From positions 102,329-166,328 of the forward strand of contig JAHZHB010000119.1 in the NCBI GenBank assembly GCA_019420465.1: a stretch of DNA of 64,000 nt, given 5' to 3'. This document shows positions 44,287 to 53,166 of the stretch, piece after piece. Numbering within the stretch: position 1 is the first letter of the stretch; every line of letters begins with the position of its first letter. The notes beneath the pieces are model-generated. The model saw only the letters and a list, made by a program, of their open reading frames with translations. It did no database searches and was not told the origin of the DNA. The DNA is from Lachnospiraceae bacterium (GTDB taxonomy: Bacteria > Bacillota > Clostridia > Lachnospirales > Lachnospiraceae). The position numbers and the translations under genes are program-made.

Positions 44287-44300
44287 TTGTCTGACAAGTT
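44287..44300. promoter_or_regulatory. GntR operator upstream of gntR
   Basis: TTGTCTGACAAGTT, identical to the site at 43532, lies 16 nt before the gntR start codon. Confidence 0.75.
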
Positions 44301-44496
44301 ACACGTTGATTATCTTTCATTCTTGTATTTAAGTCAATACAAAAAATTACATTTTTCTATTTTCGGCGAAATCATGCATTATATCTCTCCGCTATAGATA
44401 AATTGACTAATCTGCATTTTCTGTTATGTAAAACCATACAATCTTTTCCTCTGTTATTTGGTAGTTTATATGTATGGTAATCTTTAACTATAATCT

Positions 44497-45240
44497 TCAC
44501 AAATATATCTCTTTCATAATATGCAATGCTTCTGCCCAACTGATATCCAATCCTAATTGTTCCAATCTTATTGTTTCACTTTCGATCTGTATGAGAAAAT
44601 CTTCTATACTTTTTCTTACCAATCCTTCCGTCTCCATTTTTTCTTCTGCACTTACAAGCTGAAGCAATCTGAATACATCATTTTTATGTTTTTTATAGTC
44701 TTTCTCATTAACATGTTCCCCTGCTGCTTTTCTTTTTTTCAAATCTAACCATGCATACATTTTAAATGGGATTAAATATTCAGCAGTTAAAACAGATACA
44801 CCTTCTATGTTTTTTCGTCCTTTCAGCATAAACTGATAGAAGTCTTCCTGTAATAAAATAGCGGAAAGACTCGATACATCATCATTTATGTGTACCGGCA
44901 CTATTCCCGCTTCCACATCCAGATGATAGCCAGGTTTTCTGGAAAACAGCTCAATCATCGCAGGATATCCCGGGAGTGGGTCAGTAAATCGATAAAAATG
45001 CATTTCATTATTATTTTTCCATCCGCATCGATACTCACCTTCTTTTATATATTCCCAGAATTTCTTTGCAAATTCTTTCTGTCGGTCTTCTAAAATCAAA
45101 ATAATATCTATGTCCTTCGTCCTTCTAAATGGCAATCGTGCTTCTGTCATCAGTATATCGCAGGCTGTTCCACCAATAATTGTATAACACTCTTCGTATC
45201 CCTGAAACTTTTCTTTAAAAGAAAGTAATCCTTCTACCAT
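44497..45240 (-). CDS. Nucleotidyltransferase-fold protein, AbiEii/AbiGii-toxin-like
   Basis: 247 residues. N-terminal nucleotidyltransferase signature YTIIGGTACDILMTEA and RRTKDIDIILIL (about 19-55) has the G-G/S pattern and paired Asp residues that bind metal and NTP. The C-terminal half is helical and includes a Lys-rich stretch (LKKRKAAGEHVNEKDYKKHK, about 167-186). AbiEii toxins are GTP-dependent nucleotidyltransferases, some of which modify tRNA. The ATG overlaps the stop of the upstream winged-helix gene (7 nt), the usual arrangement of toxin after antitoxin. Function as a toxin is inferred. Confidence 0.7.
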   Translation of the reverse strand: MVEGLLSFKEKFQGYEECYTIIGGTACDILMTEARLPFRRTKDIDIILILEDRQKEFAKKFWEYIKEGEYRCGWKNNNEMHFYRFTDPLPGYPAMIELFSRKPGYHLDVEAGIVPVHINDDVSSLSAILLQEDFYQFMLKGRKNIEGVSVLTAEYLIPFKMYAWLDLKKRKAAGEHVNEKDYKKHKNDVFRLLQLVSAEEKMETEGLVRKSIEDFLIQIESETIRLEQLGLDISWAEALHIMKEIYL

Positions 45241-46196
45241 GCATACTCCTCCAAATATGTTTCCAGTTCACTCTGTACTCGCTCATCCTCGATATCCGAT
45301 AATGACATTGCCAAAGATACTGGATCTACTGCCCCGTTTTTTGCGAAAATGTCCGGATCATATTTCCACAGTTCGACACAACAGCTGTCAACATCAGTCT
45401 GCCATTGCGAATTAATCTCTTTCCACGATTGAACCACATCATGGCCTTTATAAATCGCATATATTTCTTTTTCTGGTGCAGCAAGCATACTGTTTTTACT
45501 CAACGCACTTTCTCCCGCCACGTTTAACCGGTCTATCATAGGATTTTTTTCCAGACTCAACCTTTTTTGTACAGGATTAATCAGATATTTTTTTGCTTTT
45601 TCGTAGTATTCTTTACCTGTTGCTGTAGGATACATCTGAATTTCTTTACCCCTTGCATTCTCTGTAAGCAAGCCCATATTCTTCAGCTGTTCCGATGCCC
45701 GGGTAATAGATGTTCTGGTAAGCTTTAAATGCTCTGCCGCTTCTTTTTTTATCATATATTCGCACGATGTATTATACAATAAATATAAAAAAAGGCATTG
45801 TGTCGCCGGCATCATTTTCTTTACTGAAAACTCATACTCCTTTTTGAAATGATTACTTAAAGCCATGCCCAAAAAAGGAAGATACATTTGATCGGGCATA
45901 GATATAAAAGGGATTCTCTTACGAACCAAAGCATCTCTCTGTACTTTTGTAATGTTTTCGAAATAATAAGCTACATGCAAGCCACTTTTTTCAGTATATA
46001 GTGCAGCCTGTTTTTTCAGTGCTACTGTTCCAAATTTGTCATTTTCCGAAAGCGTTATCAAAAGGAAGCAGCAATCCTCAATGTCAACTTCTGTCATCGT
46101 TCTCCCCGCTGTCATATATAAAGGCAAACCTTTTATCTGTGCATCATTTTCTTTACATATTATTCCAAATGTCGTGTTCAAAGCGTGTTCTATCAT
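45234..46196 (-). CDS. Winged-helix protein, probable antitoxin/regulator of the downstream nucleotidyltransferase
   Basis: 320 residues. I do not recognise the N-terminal domain (1-140, mixed alpha/beta; RKRIPFISMPDQMYLPFLG). The middle has a winged helix (YMIKKEAAEHLKLTRTSITR then AAEHL...GLLTENARGKEIQMYPT, about 147-205), as in AbiEi-like or MarR-like proteins. The C-terminal part (KDPDIFAKNG-type, VDPVSLAMSLSDI) resembles type IV antitoxins. First gene of the pair; an inverted repeat CGATAAC/GTTATCG (46206-46247) directly before the start could be its own operator. Confidence 0.65.
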   Translation of the reverse strand: MIEHALNTTFGIICKENDAQIKGLPLYMTAGRTMTEVDIEDCCFLLITLSENDKFGTVALKKQAALYTEKSGLHVAYYFENITKVQRDALVRKRIPFISMPDQMYLPFLGMALSNHFKKEYEFSVKKMMPATQCLFLYLLYNTSCEYMIKKEAAEHLKLTRTSITRASEQLKNMGLLTENARGKEIQMYPTATGKEYYEKAKKYLINPVQKRLSLEKNPMIDRLNVAGESALSKNSMLAAPEKEIYAIYKGHDVVQSWKEINSQWQTDVDSCCVELWKYDPDIFAKNGAVDPVSLAMSLSDIEDERVQSELETYLEEYAW

Positions 46197-46205
46197 ATGA
46201 CACCT

Positions 46206-46247
46206 CGATAACTTTTTTATTTGATAATAACATTTTATTTGTTATCG
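46206..46247. promoter_or_regulatory. Inverted repeat upstream of the winged-helix gene
   Basis: CGATAAC (46206-46212) and GTTATCG (46241-46247), with an internal TTGATAATAAC, lie just upstream of the start codon, as for autoregulated antitoxin operons. Confidence 0.5.
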
Positions 46248-46295
46248 TTCAATATTTTTTGTTAATGTGAGTTTGATAATTTGACAATCATGGCA

Positions 46296-46341
46296 ACAAA
46301 AAAACGCCCGAAGCACAGCTTTCCCCATGCTTCGGACGTTT
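46296..46341 (-). terminator. Terminator after the YhgE/Pip gene
   Basis: ACGTCCGAAGC and GCTTCGGGCGT (complements of 46329-46339 and 46304-46314) with one mismatch, then a T-run on the minus strand. A decayed post-terminator element (GTTGCCATGATTGTCAA) follows at about 46276-46297. Confidence 0.85.
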
Positions 46342-46360
46342 CACTATCTTTCTTTTTTAT

Positions 46361-49300
46361 TTATGCCAGTCCATGATCTTCCAGGAAGTCATAGAAGCAG
46401 CGTTTTTCGCGACGGATCATGATCGTTCTGTACTGGAACAGGATCACTGTCAGGATCGTAAATACGATGATGATGCTGATCAGTACCTGTACAGACTGGG
46501 TAATGCTTCCGGCACCACAGATACCGACACGGAAGCCGTTAACAACATAAGTGAATGGTACATATGCATGCAGTGCATTGGCCAGTTCACCGGAGATTTC
46601 TACCGGATATGTACCTGCAGAACCTGCCAGCTGGATTACCATGAATACCAGCATCAGGAAGCTACCGACTTTACCAAGTGCTACGTTGGCAAAATACTGC
46701 ATGGACATGAAGGCCACGCAGGCCAGACACGCAATGGTCAGTTCCTTGCCAAGGTCACCCGGCGTAAATCCAAGGGATACATGGGCCACACCGACAACGA
46801 TCAGGCCCATCAGCACTGCTGCCGGATAAGCAACACTTGCCTTGCTGATCCACCAGGAGAAACCACCCTTTAATTTGCCTCTGTATTTTGTCAGCGGGTA
46901 CAGCAGGCAGAAGGCCAGTGCACCTACCCAGAGACCTACACACATCATGTAGGCACTCATGGCTGAACCATTATCACTAACTGTTGTTACCTGTGTCTCC
47001 TCGGCATCTACCGGAGCGGAGAACATATCCAGTGTAGCATCACTAGCTGTATTGTCTTTGACTTCATCTGCACCATCCTGCAGGGCTGTAGACAGCTCAT
47101 TTGCACCGTCTTTGAGCTCATGCAGACCGTCTCCCAGCTCTACAGAACCATCTGCCAGCTTCTGGGAACCGTCCTGAATCTTTCCGGCACCGTCTGTCAG
47201 CTGGGCAGCACCGCTGTTTAATGCGGTATTGTTGGCTACCAGTGCGGATGTACCGGCCCTTAATGTCTGTGCACCATCTGCCAGAGCCACAGCACCTTCA
47301 AAGAGCTGATTTGCACCGGCATTTAATGTACCGTTATTGGCTACGAGAGCTGCTGTACCTTTAGTCAGTGTCAGTGCACCGGCATCCAGCTGTGCTGTAC
47401 CGGCTACAGCAGACTCTGTACCTGCTTTCAGAGTCTTTGTTCCGGCTGCCAGTGTCTGGGTTCCGTCATCGACCTGTTTAGCACCACCGCTTAATGTAGC
47501 GGCACCTTTGACCAGTGTCTGTGCACCATCTGCCAGAGAAGAAGCTCCGGCTGTCAGCTTATAATCATTGGTATACTGACCGTTTGCCAGCATAGCACCG
47601 GATACCTGATCAAATCCGGCGATCAGTTTTGTCATACCCTCGGCTGCTTCCGGGAAAGATGCCGTCTGGGTTTTCAGGGCTGTGAGGTTTGCACCTACGG
47701 AATCTGCACCGTCTTTTACAGCCTTTGCACCATCTATAGCGGTCTGTAAACCTGCAGATAATGTGTTCAGAGGATTTGTATCAACCGTTTCACTGCCCAT
47801 TGCATTGGATATCTGAGCCAGTCCGCCAGATACCTGTCCCAGATTTGAAGCTGCACTGTTAAGATTCGTTGCTGCACCCTCCAGAGCCGATGCATTTGTT
47901 TTCAGACTTTCTGCATCAGCTGCCAGAGATCTACTTGCTGCACTCACATCGGCACTTGCATTAATTGTCTGTAATGGTAAAGAAGACATATCCATCAAGA
48001 TTTGACTCGTAGTAGAGAATTCAGTCTCAGATGGCAATTGACTCTTTGCCGCTTCTAATGCATTCTTTGTTTCCTCAGAAATGCCCTCTGCTTTCAATGC
48101 TGTATCGATAGCATCTTTTGCTTTTTTTACTGCAGTTTTTCCATTTTCAGATGCAGCATTATTACTCTGAATCGTTGCATTGGCACCTTTTACTTTATTA
48201 TCCAAATCAGTAGAAATTGTATTTATTTTATCATTATTGGCGTCAACCACATCATTTATACTCTTTGCTGTATCATTTAGGGCTGTTGCTGTCTCCTCTA
48301 TAGTTTTTACAGCACTGTTACTTATCGTGTTCTTTGCCGTCTCTGTATTCGATTTTGCCGATTCAGCACTGCTCTTAGCCTGCCCTGCAACAGTTTTTCC
48401 TGAGTCCGCTGTAGTTTTTGCCGTATTAATACCACCAACCAGCTTTTTCAATCCTTCTTCAGAAGCAGTCCCTTTTAAGGCATCTACCTTACCTTTTATC
48501 GTCTCCAGGCCAGAAACAACATCCGCAGCACCCTTCGTCAGTGCCGGTTTTTCCTTACTTCCCGTATTCACTCCGGCCTCAAGTGCACTGATTCCCGCAT
48601 ACACTTTATCCAGTGCTGTAAGACCTGCCATCTTATCAGCACCATCATGCAGCTGACGTACACCTGCTACATACGCTGTCAGACCGGTATTTAAATCACT
48701 GGCTCCGGATGACAGTGTTTTGGCTCCGGCATACAGAGAAGATGCACCATCATACAGAGAAGATGTACCTTTCTTTAATGTAGCAGCACCTGTCTGAAGC
48801 TGTGCCGCACCATCATCGAGCTGTTTGCTGCCGTCTGCCAGCTGAGAAGTACCGCCTTTTAACTGTTTGGCACCGGCATCTACCTGTGCCACACCATCGG
48901 TGTAGGATTTAATACCGGAACTTAATGTAGTCGTACCACCTTTAAGGGCAGATGTACCATCTTTAAGCTGCGTAGCACCGGCATCCACCTGTGCCACACC
49001 GTCCGTATATGTCTTCAGACCGGTGGTCAGTGTCTTTGATCCGTTTTTGAATGTCACTGTAGAATCAGCCAGCACCTGCAGATTCTCACTGATCGTATCG
49101 TTACCGTCGATCAGCTTATCTGTACCGTCCTCGATCTCTCCGGCACCGTCTGCCGCATCCTGCATACCGTCTCCGGCTTCCTCGATGGAGTCAAAAACTT
49201 CTTCCGTATAGGTACGCACGATTTCCTCGGACAGCGTATCCTTAATCTTTGTCATGGCCGTGGCGGACAGCTTGGAAGCGATGTAGTTCGTTCCCGGATT

Positions 49301-49693
49301 TGTCTGATAATTCAGTACCATCTGTGTCGGCTCGTCATCCATAACAGTAGAAGCATTTTCAGAGAAATTCTCCGGAATCGTAATTACCATATAATAGGTA
49401 CCGTTTTCAATACCTTCCTGTGCCTCCATCGGATCTACAAAGTGAAAATCAAGCTCATCATTATCCTTAAGCTTGTCCACCAGATCCTGTCCGACCTGTA
49501 ATGTCTTTTCATTATATTCTACCGGTTTGTCATTATTGACAACAGCTACTGGCAGCTTGTCCAGTTCACCATAGGGATCCCACATCGATGCCAGAAACAG
49601 GCAGGTGTAAATGGAAGGGATCAGAATGATCGCGATCAGTACGATGATCATGATCGGACTTTTGAACAAGCTTTTCCATTCTTTTTTCAGCAT
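46361..49693 (-). CDS. YhgE/Pip-family membrane protein
   Basis: 1110 residues. One N-terminal helix (IMIIVLIAIILIPSIYTCLF, about 14-33), a very large extracellular part and about five C-terminal helices (from about 900) as in the phage infection protein/ABC-2-like family. The extracellular part is built from many copies of a short repeat of the kind DGAxxLxxGxxxL (for example GSKQLDDGAAQLQTGAATL), predicted to form a long beta- or coiled stalk. A central segment (about residues 380-570) lacks the repeat and has Ala/Lys/Thr-rich helices. Members are phage receptors or parts of secretion systems. TetR lies divergent, with a palindromic operator between. Confidence 0.9.
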   Translation of the reverse strand: MLKKEWKSLFKSPIMIIVLIAIILIPSIYTCLFLASMWDPYGELDKLPVAVVNNDKPVEYNEKTLQVGQDLVDKLKDNDELDFHFVDPMEAQEGIENGTYYMVITIPENFSENASTVMDDEPTQMVLNYQTNPGTNYIASKLSATAMTKIKDTLSEEIVRTYTEEVFDSIEEAGDGMQDAADGAGEIEDGTDKLIDGNDTISENLQVLADSTVTFKNGSKTLTTGLKTYTDGVAQVDAGATQLKDGTSALKGGTTTLSSGIKSYTDGVAQVDAGAKQLKGGTSQLADGSKQLDDGAAQLQTGAATLKKGTSSLYDGASSLYAGAKTLSSGASDLNTGLTAYVAGVRQLHDGADKMAGLTALDKVYAGISALEAGVNTGSKEKPALTKGAADVVSGLETIKGKVDALKGTASEEGLKKLVGGINTAKTTADSGKTVAGQAKSSAESAKSNTETAKNTISNSAVKTIEETATALNDTAKSINDVVDANNDKINTISTDLDNKVKGANATIQSNNAASENGKTAVKKAKDAIDTALKAEGISEETKNALEAAKSQLPSETEFSTTSQILMDMSSLPLQTINASADVSAASRSLAADAESLKTNASALEGAATNLNSAASNLGQVSGGLAQISNAMGSETVDTNPLNTLSAGLQTAIDGAKAVKDGADSVGANLTALKTQTASFPEAAEGMTKLIAGFDQVSGAMLANGQYTNDYKLTAGASSLADGAQTLVKGAATLSGGAKQVDDGTQTLAAGTKTLKAGTESAVAGTAQLDAGALTLTKGTAALVANNGTLNAGANQLFEGAVALADGAQTLRAGTSALVANNTALNSGAAQLTDGAGKIQDGSQKLADGSVELGDGLHELKDGANELSTALQDGADEVKDNTASDATLDMFSAPVDAEETQVTTVSDNGSAMSAYMMCVGLWVGALAFCLLYPLTKYRGKLKGGFSWWISKASVAYPAAVLMGLIVVGVAHVSLGFTPGDLGKELTIACLACVAFMSMQYFANVALGKVGSFLMLVFMVIQLAGSAGTYPVEISGELANALHAYVPFTYVVNGFRVGICGAGSITQSVQVLISIIIVFTILTVILFQYRTIMIRREKRCFYDFLEDHGLA

Positions 49694-49729
49694 GGCTGCT
49701 ATCCTCCTTTTTATTTATCCAACATTCGT

Positions 49730-49760
49730 TTGCTTAATGGAAAAAATATTCATTAAGCAA
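49730..49760. promoter_or_regulatory. TetR-type operator
   Basis: TTGCTTAATG (49730-49739) and CATTAAGCAA (49751-49760) form a perfect 10-bp inverted repeat with an 11-nt spacer, followed at once by another palindrome CAACAC-A-GTGTTG (49759-49771). It lies between the divergent YhgE/Pip and TetR genes. Confidence 0.75.
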
Positions 49761-49913
49761 CACAGTGTTGATTTTCTCGATGTTTCGTATTATACTAAAC
49801 CTATCCAAAGAACACAAACGTCAATACCAGTGATTTTTGCCTATAATTCGACATTTTCCCTGTTTTTGACTAATACTATTAAAAAAAGTACATTTTGACG
49901 ATAAGGAGAAGCT

Positions 49914-50498
49914 ATGGAAGCAGAAAAAGTAGACCGCAGGGTACGCAAAACCCGTAAACAGCTGCGGGAGGGGCTGGCCCGCCTGCTCGAAACCAAGAGC
50001 ATTCGGGATATCAAAGTCAAAGAGCTGGTAGAGGAAGTAGATATCAATCGTTCCACCTTCTATCTGCACTATTCAGATATCTACGATATGCTGGAAAAGA
50101 TTGAGGAAGAGCTGTTTCAGGAGATTCAGGATGCCATGCAGGCACATCCGATCAGCGCCGATGCCCATTCTCAGGATTTTATCCGCCAGATGTTTCAGAT
50201 CATGGAGGACAATCGTGCTATCTGTAAAGCCCTGTGTGGCCCCAACGGCGACATGGCCTTTGTATCGCGGATGGAGGATGTGGTCGGCAGCGAAGCTGTC
50301 CAGGTCATCGAGCCCTTATTTAAGATTGAAAAGAAACAGCTGCGCTACAGCTATGCCTACTGTCTCAATGGCTGTGTGGGACTGATCAAAATGTGGCTGT
50401 TAAATGACGGCCGCGAAACACCGGAACAGATGGCGGATATCCTGTACCATATGGTCAGCAATTCCTTAAACGGCTATCTGGATACAAAAAAACAGTAA
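49914..50498 (+). CDS. TetR-family transcriptional regulator
   Basis: 194 residues. N-terminal helix-turn-helix (RKTRKQLREGLARLLE, then INRSTFYLHYSDIYDMLEKI, about 12-60) and a helical C-terminal domain of the TetR_C_7/AcrR-like sort. It most likely represses the divergent YhgE/Pip gene and itself. AAGGAG lies before the ATG. The inducer is unknown. Confidence 0.92.
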   Translation: MEAEKVDRRVRKTRKQLREGLARLLETKSIRDIKVKELVEEVDINRSTFYLHYSDIYDMLEKIEEELFQEIQDAMQAHPISADAHSQDFIRQMFQIMEDNRAICKALCGPNGDMAFVSRMEDVVGSEAVQVIEPLFKIEKKQLRYSYAYCLNGCVGLIKMWLLNDGRETPEQMADILYHMVSNSLNGYLDTKKQ

Positions 50499-50668
50499 CC
50501 CCGGTTTTCTTCGTCGGTGAAGAAGAGGTTCACACCATTTCATAAAAAGTTTAGAAAAAGAAAAGGATTGTACTATGGCTTTTTTTCTCATATTCTGTAC
50601 AATAAAAGACAGAGTATAAACATCTGTCTTCTCACAGATGTATGAGATTTTTCAGAAAGGTACGAACT

Positions 50669-52423
50669 ATGAGTAAAGTAATTGGTATAGACCTTGGCAC
50701 CACCAACAGCTGCGTAGCTGTTATGGAAGGCGGGCAGCCTGTGGTCATTCCCAATGCAGAAGGTGGACGTACAACACCTTCTGTTGTTGCATTCACAAAA
50801 AACGGTGACCGTCTGGTCGGTGACAGTGCACGCAGACAGATGACTGTAAATCCACAGCAGACCGTTTCCTCGATCAAACGCCATATGGGCAGTGATTACC
50901 GCATCATGCTGGAGGGACGGCGTTACACACCACAGGAGCTCTCCGCCTTTATCCTGATGAAGCTGAAAAAGGATGCGGAAAGCTTTCTCGGTGAAGAAGT
51001 GACAGAGGCCGTGATCACTGTTCCCGCTTATTTTAATGATGCACAGCGCCAGGCCACCAAGGATGCCGGACGCATCGCCGGGCTTCACGTCCAGCGCATC
51101 ATCAATGAACCTACGGCCGCTGCTCTGGCTTACGGTCTGGACCACGGCAGCCCGCAGAAGATCCTGGTCTACGATCTCGGTGGCGGTACGTTTGATGTTT
51201 CGATCATCGAGATCGGCGACAGCCTGATCGAAGTACTTTCCACCGCCGGAGACAATCATCTGGGTGGTGATGATTTTGATCAGCGTATCGTAGACTGGAT
51301 GGCCAGGGAATTCAAACGTCTCCATCACTATGATCTGTACAAGGACGCCACCGCACTGCAGCGTGTCCGTGAAGAAGCCGAAAATGCCAAAAAGGCACTG
51401 TCCTCCGCTTCCACTGTCAGCATCAATATTCCTTTTATCGCCATGAACAAAGGCACACCGCTGCATCTGGAAATGGAGCTTGGCCGAAATACATTTAATG
51501 AACTGATCCGTGATCTTGTTGACCGCACGGCAGCTCCCGTACAACAGGCGCTGCAGGATGCCGGCCTGCAGGCATCCGATCTTGGCATGGTCCTTCTGGT
51601 CGGTGGTTCCACACGGATCCCCGCTGTTCAGGATAAGGTTCGCACGCTTTTACGCAAAGAGCCCTCCCGTGGCCTCAATCCGGATGAATGTGTCGCTCTT
51701 GGTGCCTGCATCCAGGGTGGTAAGCTCGGTGGCAATCTGCCTTCTTCCAGTGCAGCCAACGATATTATCCTGATGGATGTCACGCCGCTGTCTCTTTCTA
51801 TCGAGACCGTTGGCGGTGTTGCTACCCGTCTGATCGACCGCAACACGACCATTCCCACCAGAAAGAGCCAGATTTTCACCACCGCAGCTAATTTCCAGAC
51901 TTCTGTAGATATCAAGGTCCTGCAGGGTGAACGCCATTTTGCCCGCGACAACAAGCTGATCGGTAATTTCCGTCTGACCGGTATCAAACGCGCCCGGGCC
52001 GGTGTACCGCAGATCGAGGTCACTTTTGATATCGACGTCAACGGTATTGTCAAAGTCTCTGCCACAGATCTGGGCACAGGCAAAGCACAGGAGATCACGA
52101 TCACTTCCAGTTCCAATATGTCCGAGGAAGAGATCGAGGACGCTATCCGCAATGCTGCGCGCTTTGCTTCCGAAGATCAGGCCATCGAGGAAGCCACAAA
52201 GCTGCACAGTGAAGCCGAAGCCCTGTATTACCGCGCCGAAGCAGCACTGAAAGAAAAGAAAAAAACGCTGGATCCTGCGGTTAAGAATCAGATCAAAAAA
52301 GATCTGGCTGCCGTAAAACGCCTGGTCCACGCAGCCCGGCCGGAGCGTATGACACCCCAGCTGCAACATGAATTGCAGGAAGCCAAAAATGCACTGGAAC
52401 ACTCTTCTTCCAGTATCCTGTAG
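50669..52423 (+). CDS. DnaK-like Hsp70 chaperone, second copy type
   Basis: 584 residues from [21 protein letters not shown] lies upstream of this ATG. The ATPase domain is complete: [39 protein letters not shown]. The substrate domain ([19 protein letters not shown]) and a shortened helical lid follow, but the C-terminal tail usual in DnaK (ending EEVDxK-like) is missing, so it is about 30 residues shorter than main DnaK. No hrcA, grpE or dnaJ is adjacent and no CIRCE is upstream, so it is likely a paralogue of the stress-operon copy. A LOG-family gene follows by 12 nt. Confidence 0.9.
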   Translation: MSKVIGIDLGTTNSCVAVMEGGQPVVIPNAEGGRTTPSVVAFTKNGDRLVGDSARRQMTVNPQQTVSSIKRHMGSDYRIMLEGRRYTPQELSAFILMKLKKDAESFLGEEVTEAVITVPAYFNDAQRQATKDAGRIAGLHVQRIINEPTAAALAYGLDHGSPQKILVYDLGGGTFDVSIIEIGDSLIEVLSTAGDNHLGGDDFDQRIVDWMAREFKRLHHYDLYKDATALQRVREEAENAKKALSSASTVSINIPFIAMNKGTPLHLEMELGRNTFNELIRDLVDRTAAPVQQALQDAGLQASDLGMVLLVGGSTRIPAVQDKVRTLLRKEPSRGLNPDECVALGACIQGGKLGGNLPSSSAANDIILMDVTPLSLSIETVGGVATRLIDRNTTIPTRKSQIFTTAANFQTSVDIKVLQGERHFARDNKLIGNFRLTGIKRARAGVPQIEVTFDIDVNGIVKVSATDLGTGKAQEITITSSSNMSEEEIEDAIRNAARFASEDQAIEEATKLHSEAEALYYRAEAALKEKKKTLDPAVKNQIKKDLAAVKRLVHAARPERMTPQLQHELQEAKNALEHSSSSIL

Positions 52424-52435
52424 GGAGGTAAAGTT

Positions 52436-52987
52436 ATGAATATCTGTTTGTTCGGTGCCGCCAGCGCACTGATCGATACTGACTATATGAAAGCCGTAGA
52501 AGAGCTCGGTGAAATGATTGCCAAAAAAGGCCATACGATGATCTATGGCGCAGGTGCCACCGGTCTGATGGGTGCTGCTGCCCGTGGTATGTCGAGGGTC
52601 CATGGACGCCAGATCATCGGGATTGCTCCCCACTTTTTTGATACCGAGGGTATCTTATATAAACAGTGCAGCGAAATGATCTATACAGACACTATGCGCG
52701 AGCGCAAAAGTCTGATGGAAGGAAAAGCCGATGCTTTTATCATGGTTCCCGGTGGCATCGGTACCTTTGAAGAGTTTTTCGAAGTCCTGACGTTAAACCA
52801 GCTCGGCCAGATGCACAAACCCATCGCAGTCTACAACATCAACGGCTACTTCAACGATCTGTACGAGCTTCTCGAACATGTCGTTAAGATGCATTTTGCA
52901 GAAGAGGATATTCTGCAGATGTTCACGCTGTATGAAAATGCCGAAGAAATGCTGAGCGATCTGGCACATGCGGTTGATAAAGTCTGA
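52436..52987 (+). CDS. LOG-family (TIGR00730) protein
   Basis: 183 residues, Rossmann-like fold. Family motif PGGIGTFEEFFEVL (about residues 104-117) is present with MRERKSLM upstream. Plant and bacterial LOG proteins hydrolyse the riboside bond of cytokinin-type or other nucleoside monophosphates; many bacterial copies act on AMP-like nucleotides. GGAGGTAAAG lies before the ATG. It is cotranscribed with the DnaK-like gene; the functional link is unknown. Confidence 0.9.
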   Translation: MNICLFGAASALIDTDYMKAVEELGEMIAKKGHTMIYGAGATGLMGAAARGMSRVHGRQIIGIAPHFFDTEGILYKQCSEMIYTDTMRERKSLMEGKADAFIMVPGGIGTFEEFFEVLTLNQLGQMHKPIAVYNINGYFNDLYELLEHVVKMHFAEEDILQMFTLYENAEEMLSDLAHAVDKV

Positions 52988-53014
52988 AAACCGCCGCATA
53001 ACGGTTTTTATTTT
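52987..53014 (+). terminator. Terminator of the dnaK-like/LOG operon
   Basis: AAAACCG (52987-52993) and CGGTTTTT (53002-53009) with a T-rich tail. A second hairpin with a stronger T-run follows at 53039-53069 (CTGTCAT/ATGGCAG). Confidence 0.75.
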
Positions 53015-53091
53015 ATACCATAGCTGATATCTGAAATGCTGTCATCCTGCGGAATGGCAGTATTTTTTTGTTCATTTTACATAACCACACC

Positions 53092-53120
53092 TTGCCAGTT
53101 CTTTCGTTTCCCCGTATAAT
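53092..53120 (+). promoter_or_regulatory. Promoter of the AEC transporter gene
   Basis: TTGCCA (53092-53097), 17-nt spacer, TATAAT (53115-53120). Confidence 0.78.
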
Positions 53121-53166
53121 GGGAAAAGTTGGTATCACAACGATTTTGAACGCAAAAGGAGTCTCT

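Noticed and set aside
46900..49100. Dispersed DNA repeats
   Set aside because: They encode the DGAxxLxxG protein repeat of YhgE/Pip; the spacing is in codons and varies, so no CRISPR or VNTR is needed to explain them.
50499..50668. CIRCE element upstream of the DnaK-like gene
   Set aside because: No TTAGCACTC-N9-GAGTGCTAA; only a loose ATTGTAC/GTACAAT inverted repeat.
50588..52633. Large minus-strand ORFs opposite the DnaK-like gene
   Set aside because: The plus frame has intact Hsp70 motifs over its full length; antisense frames of dnaK are often open by codon bias.
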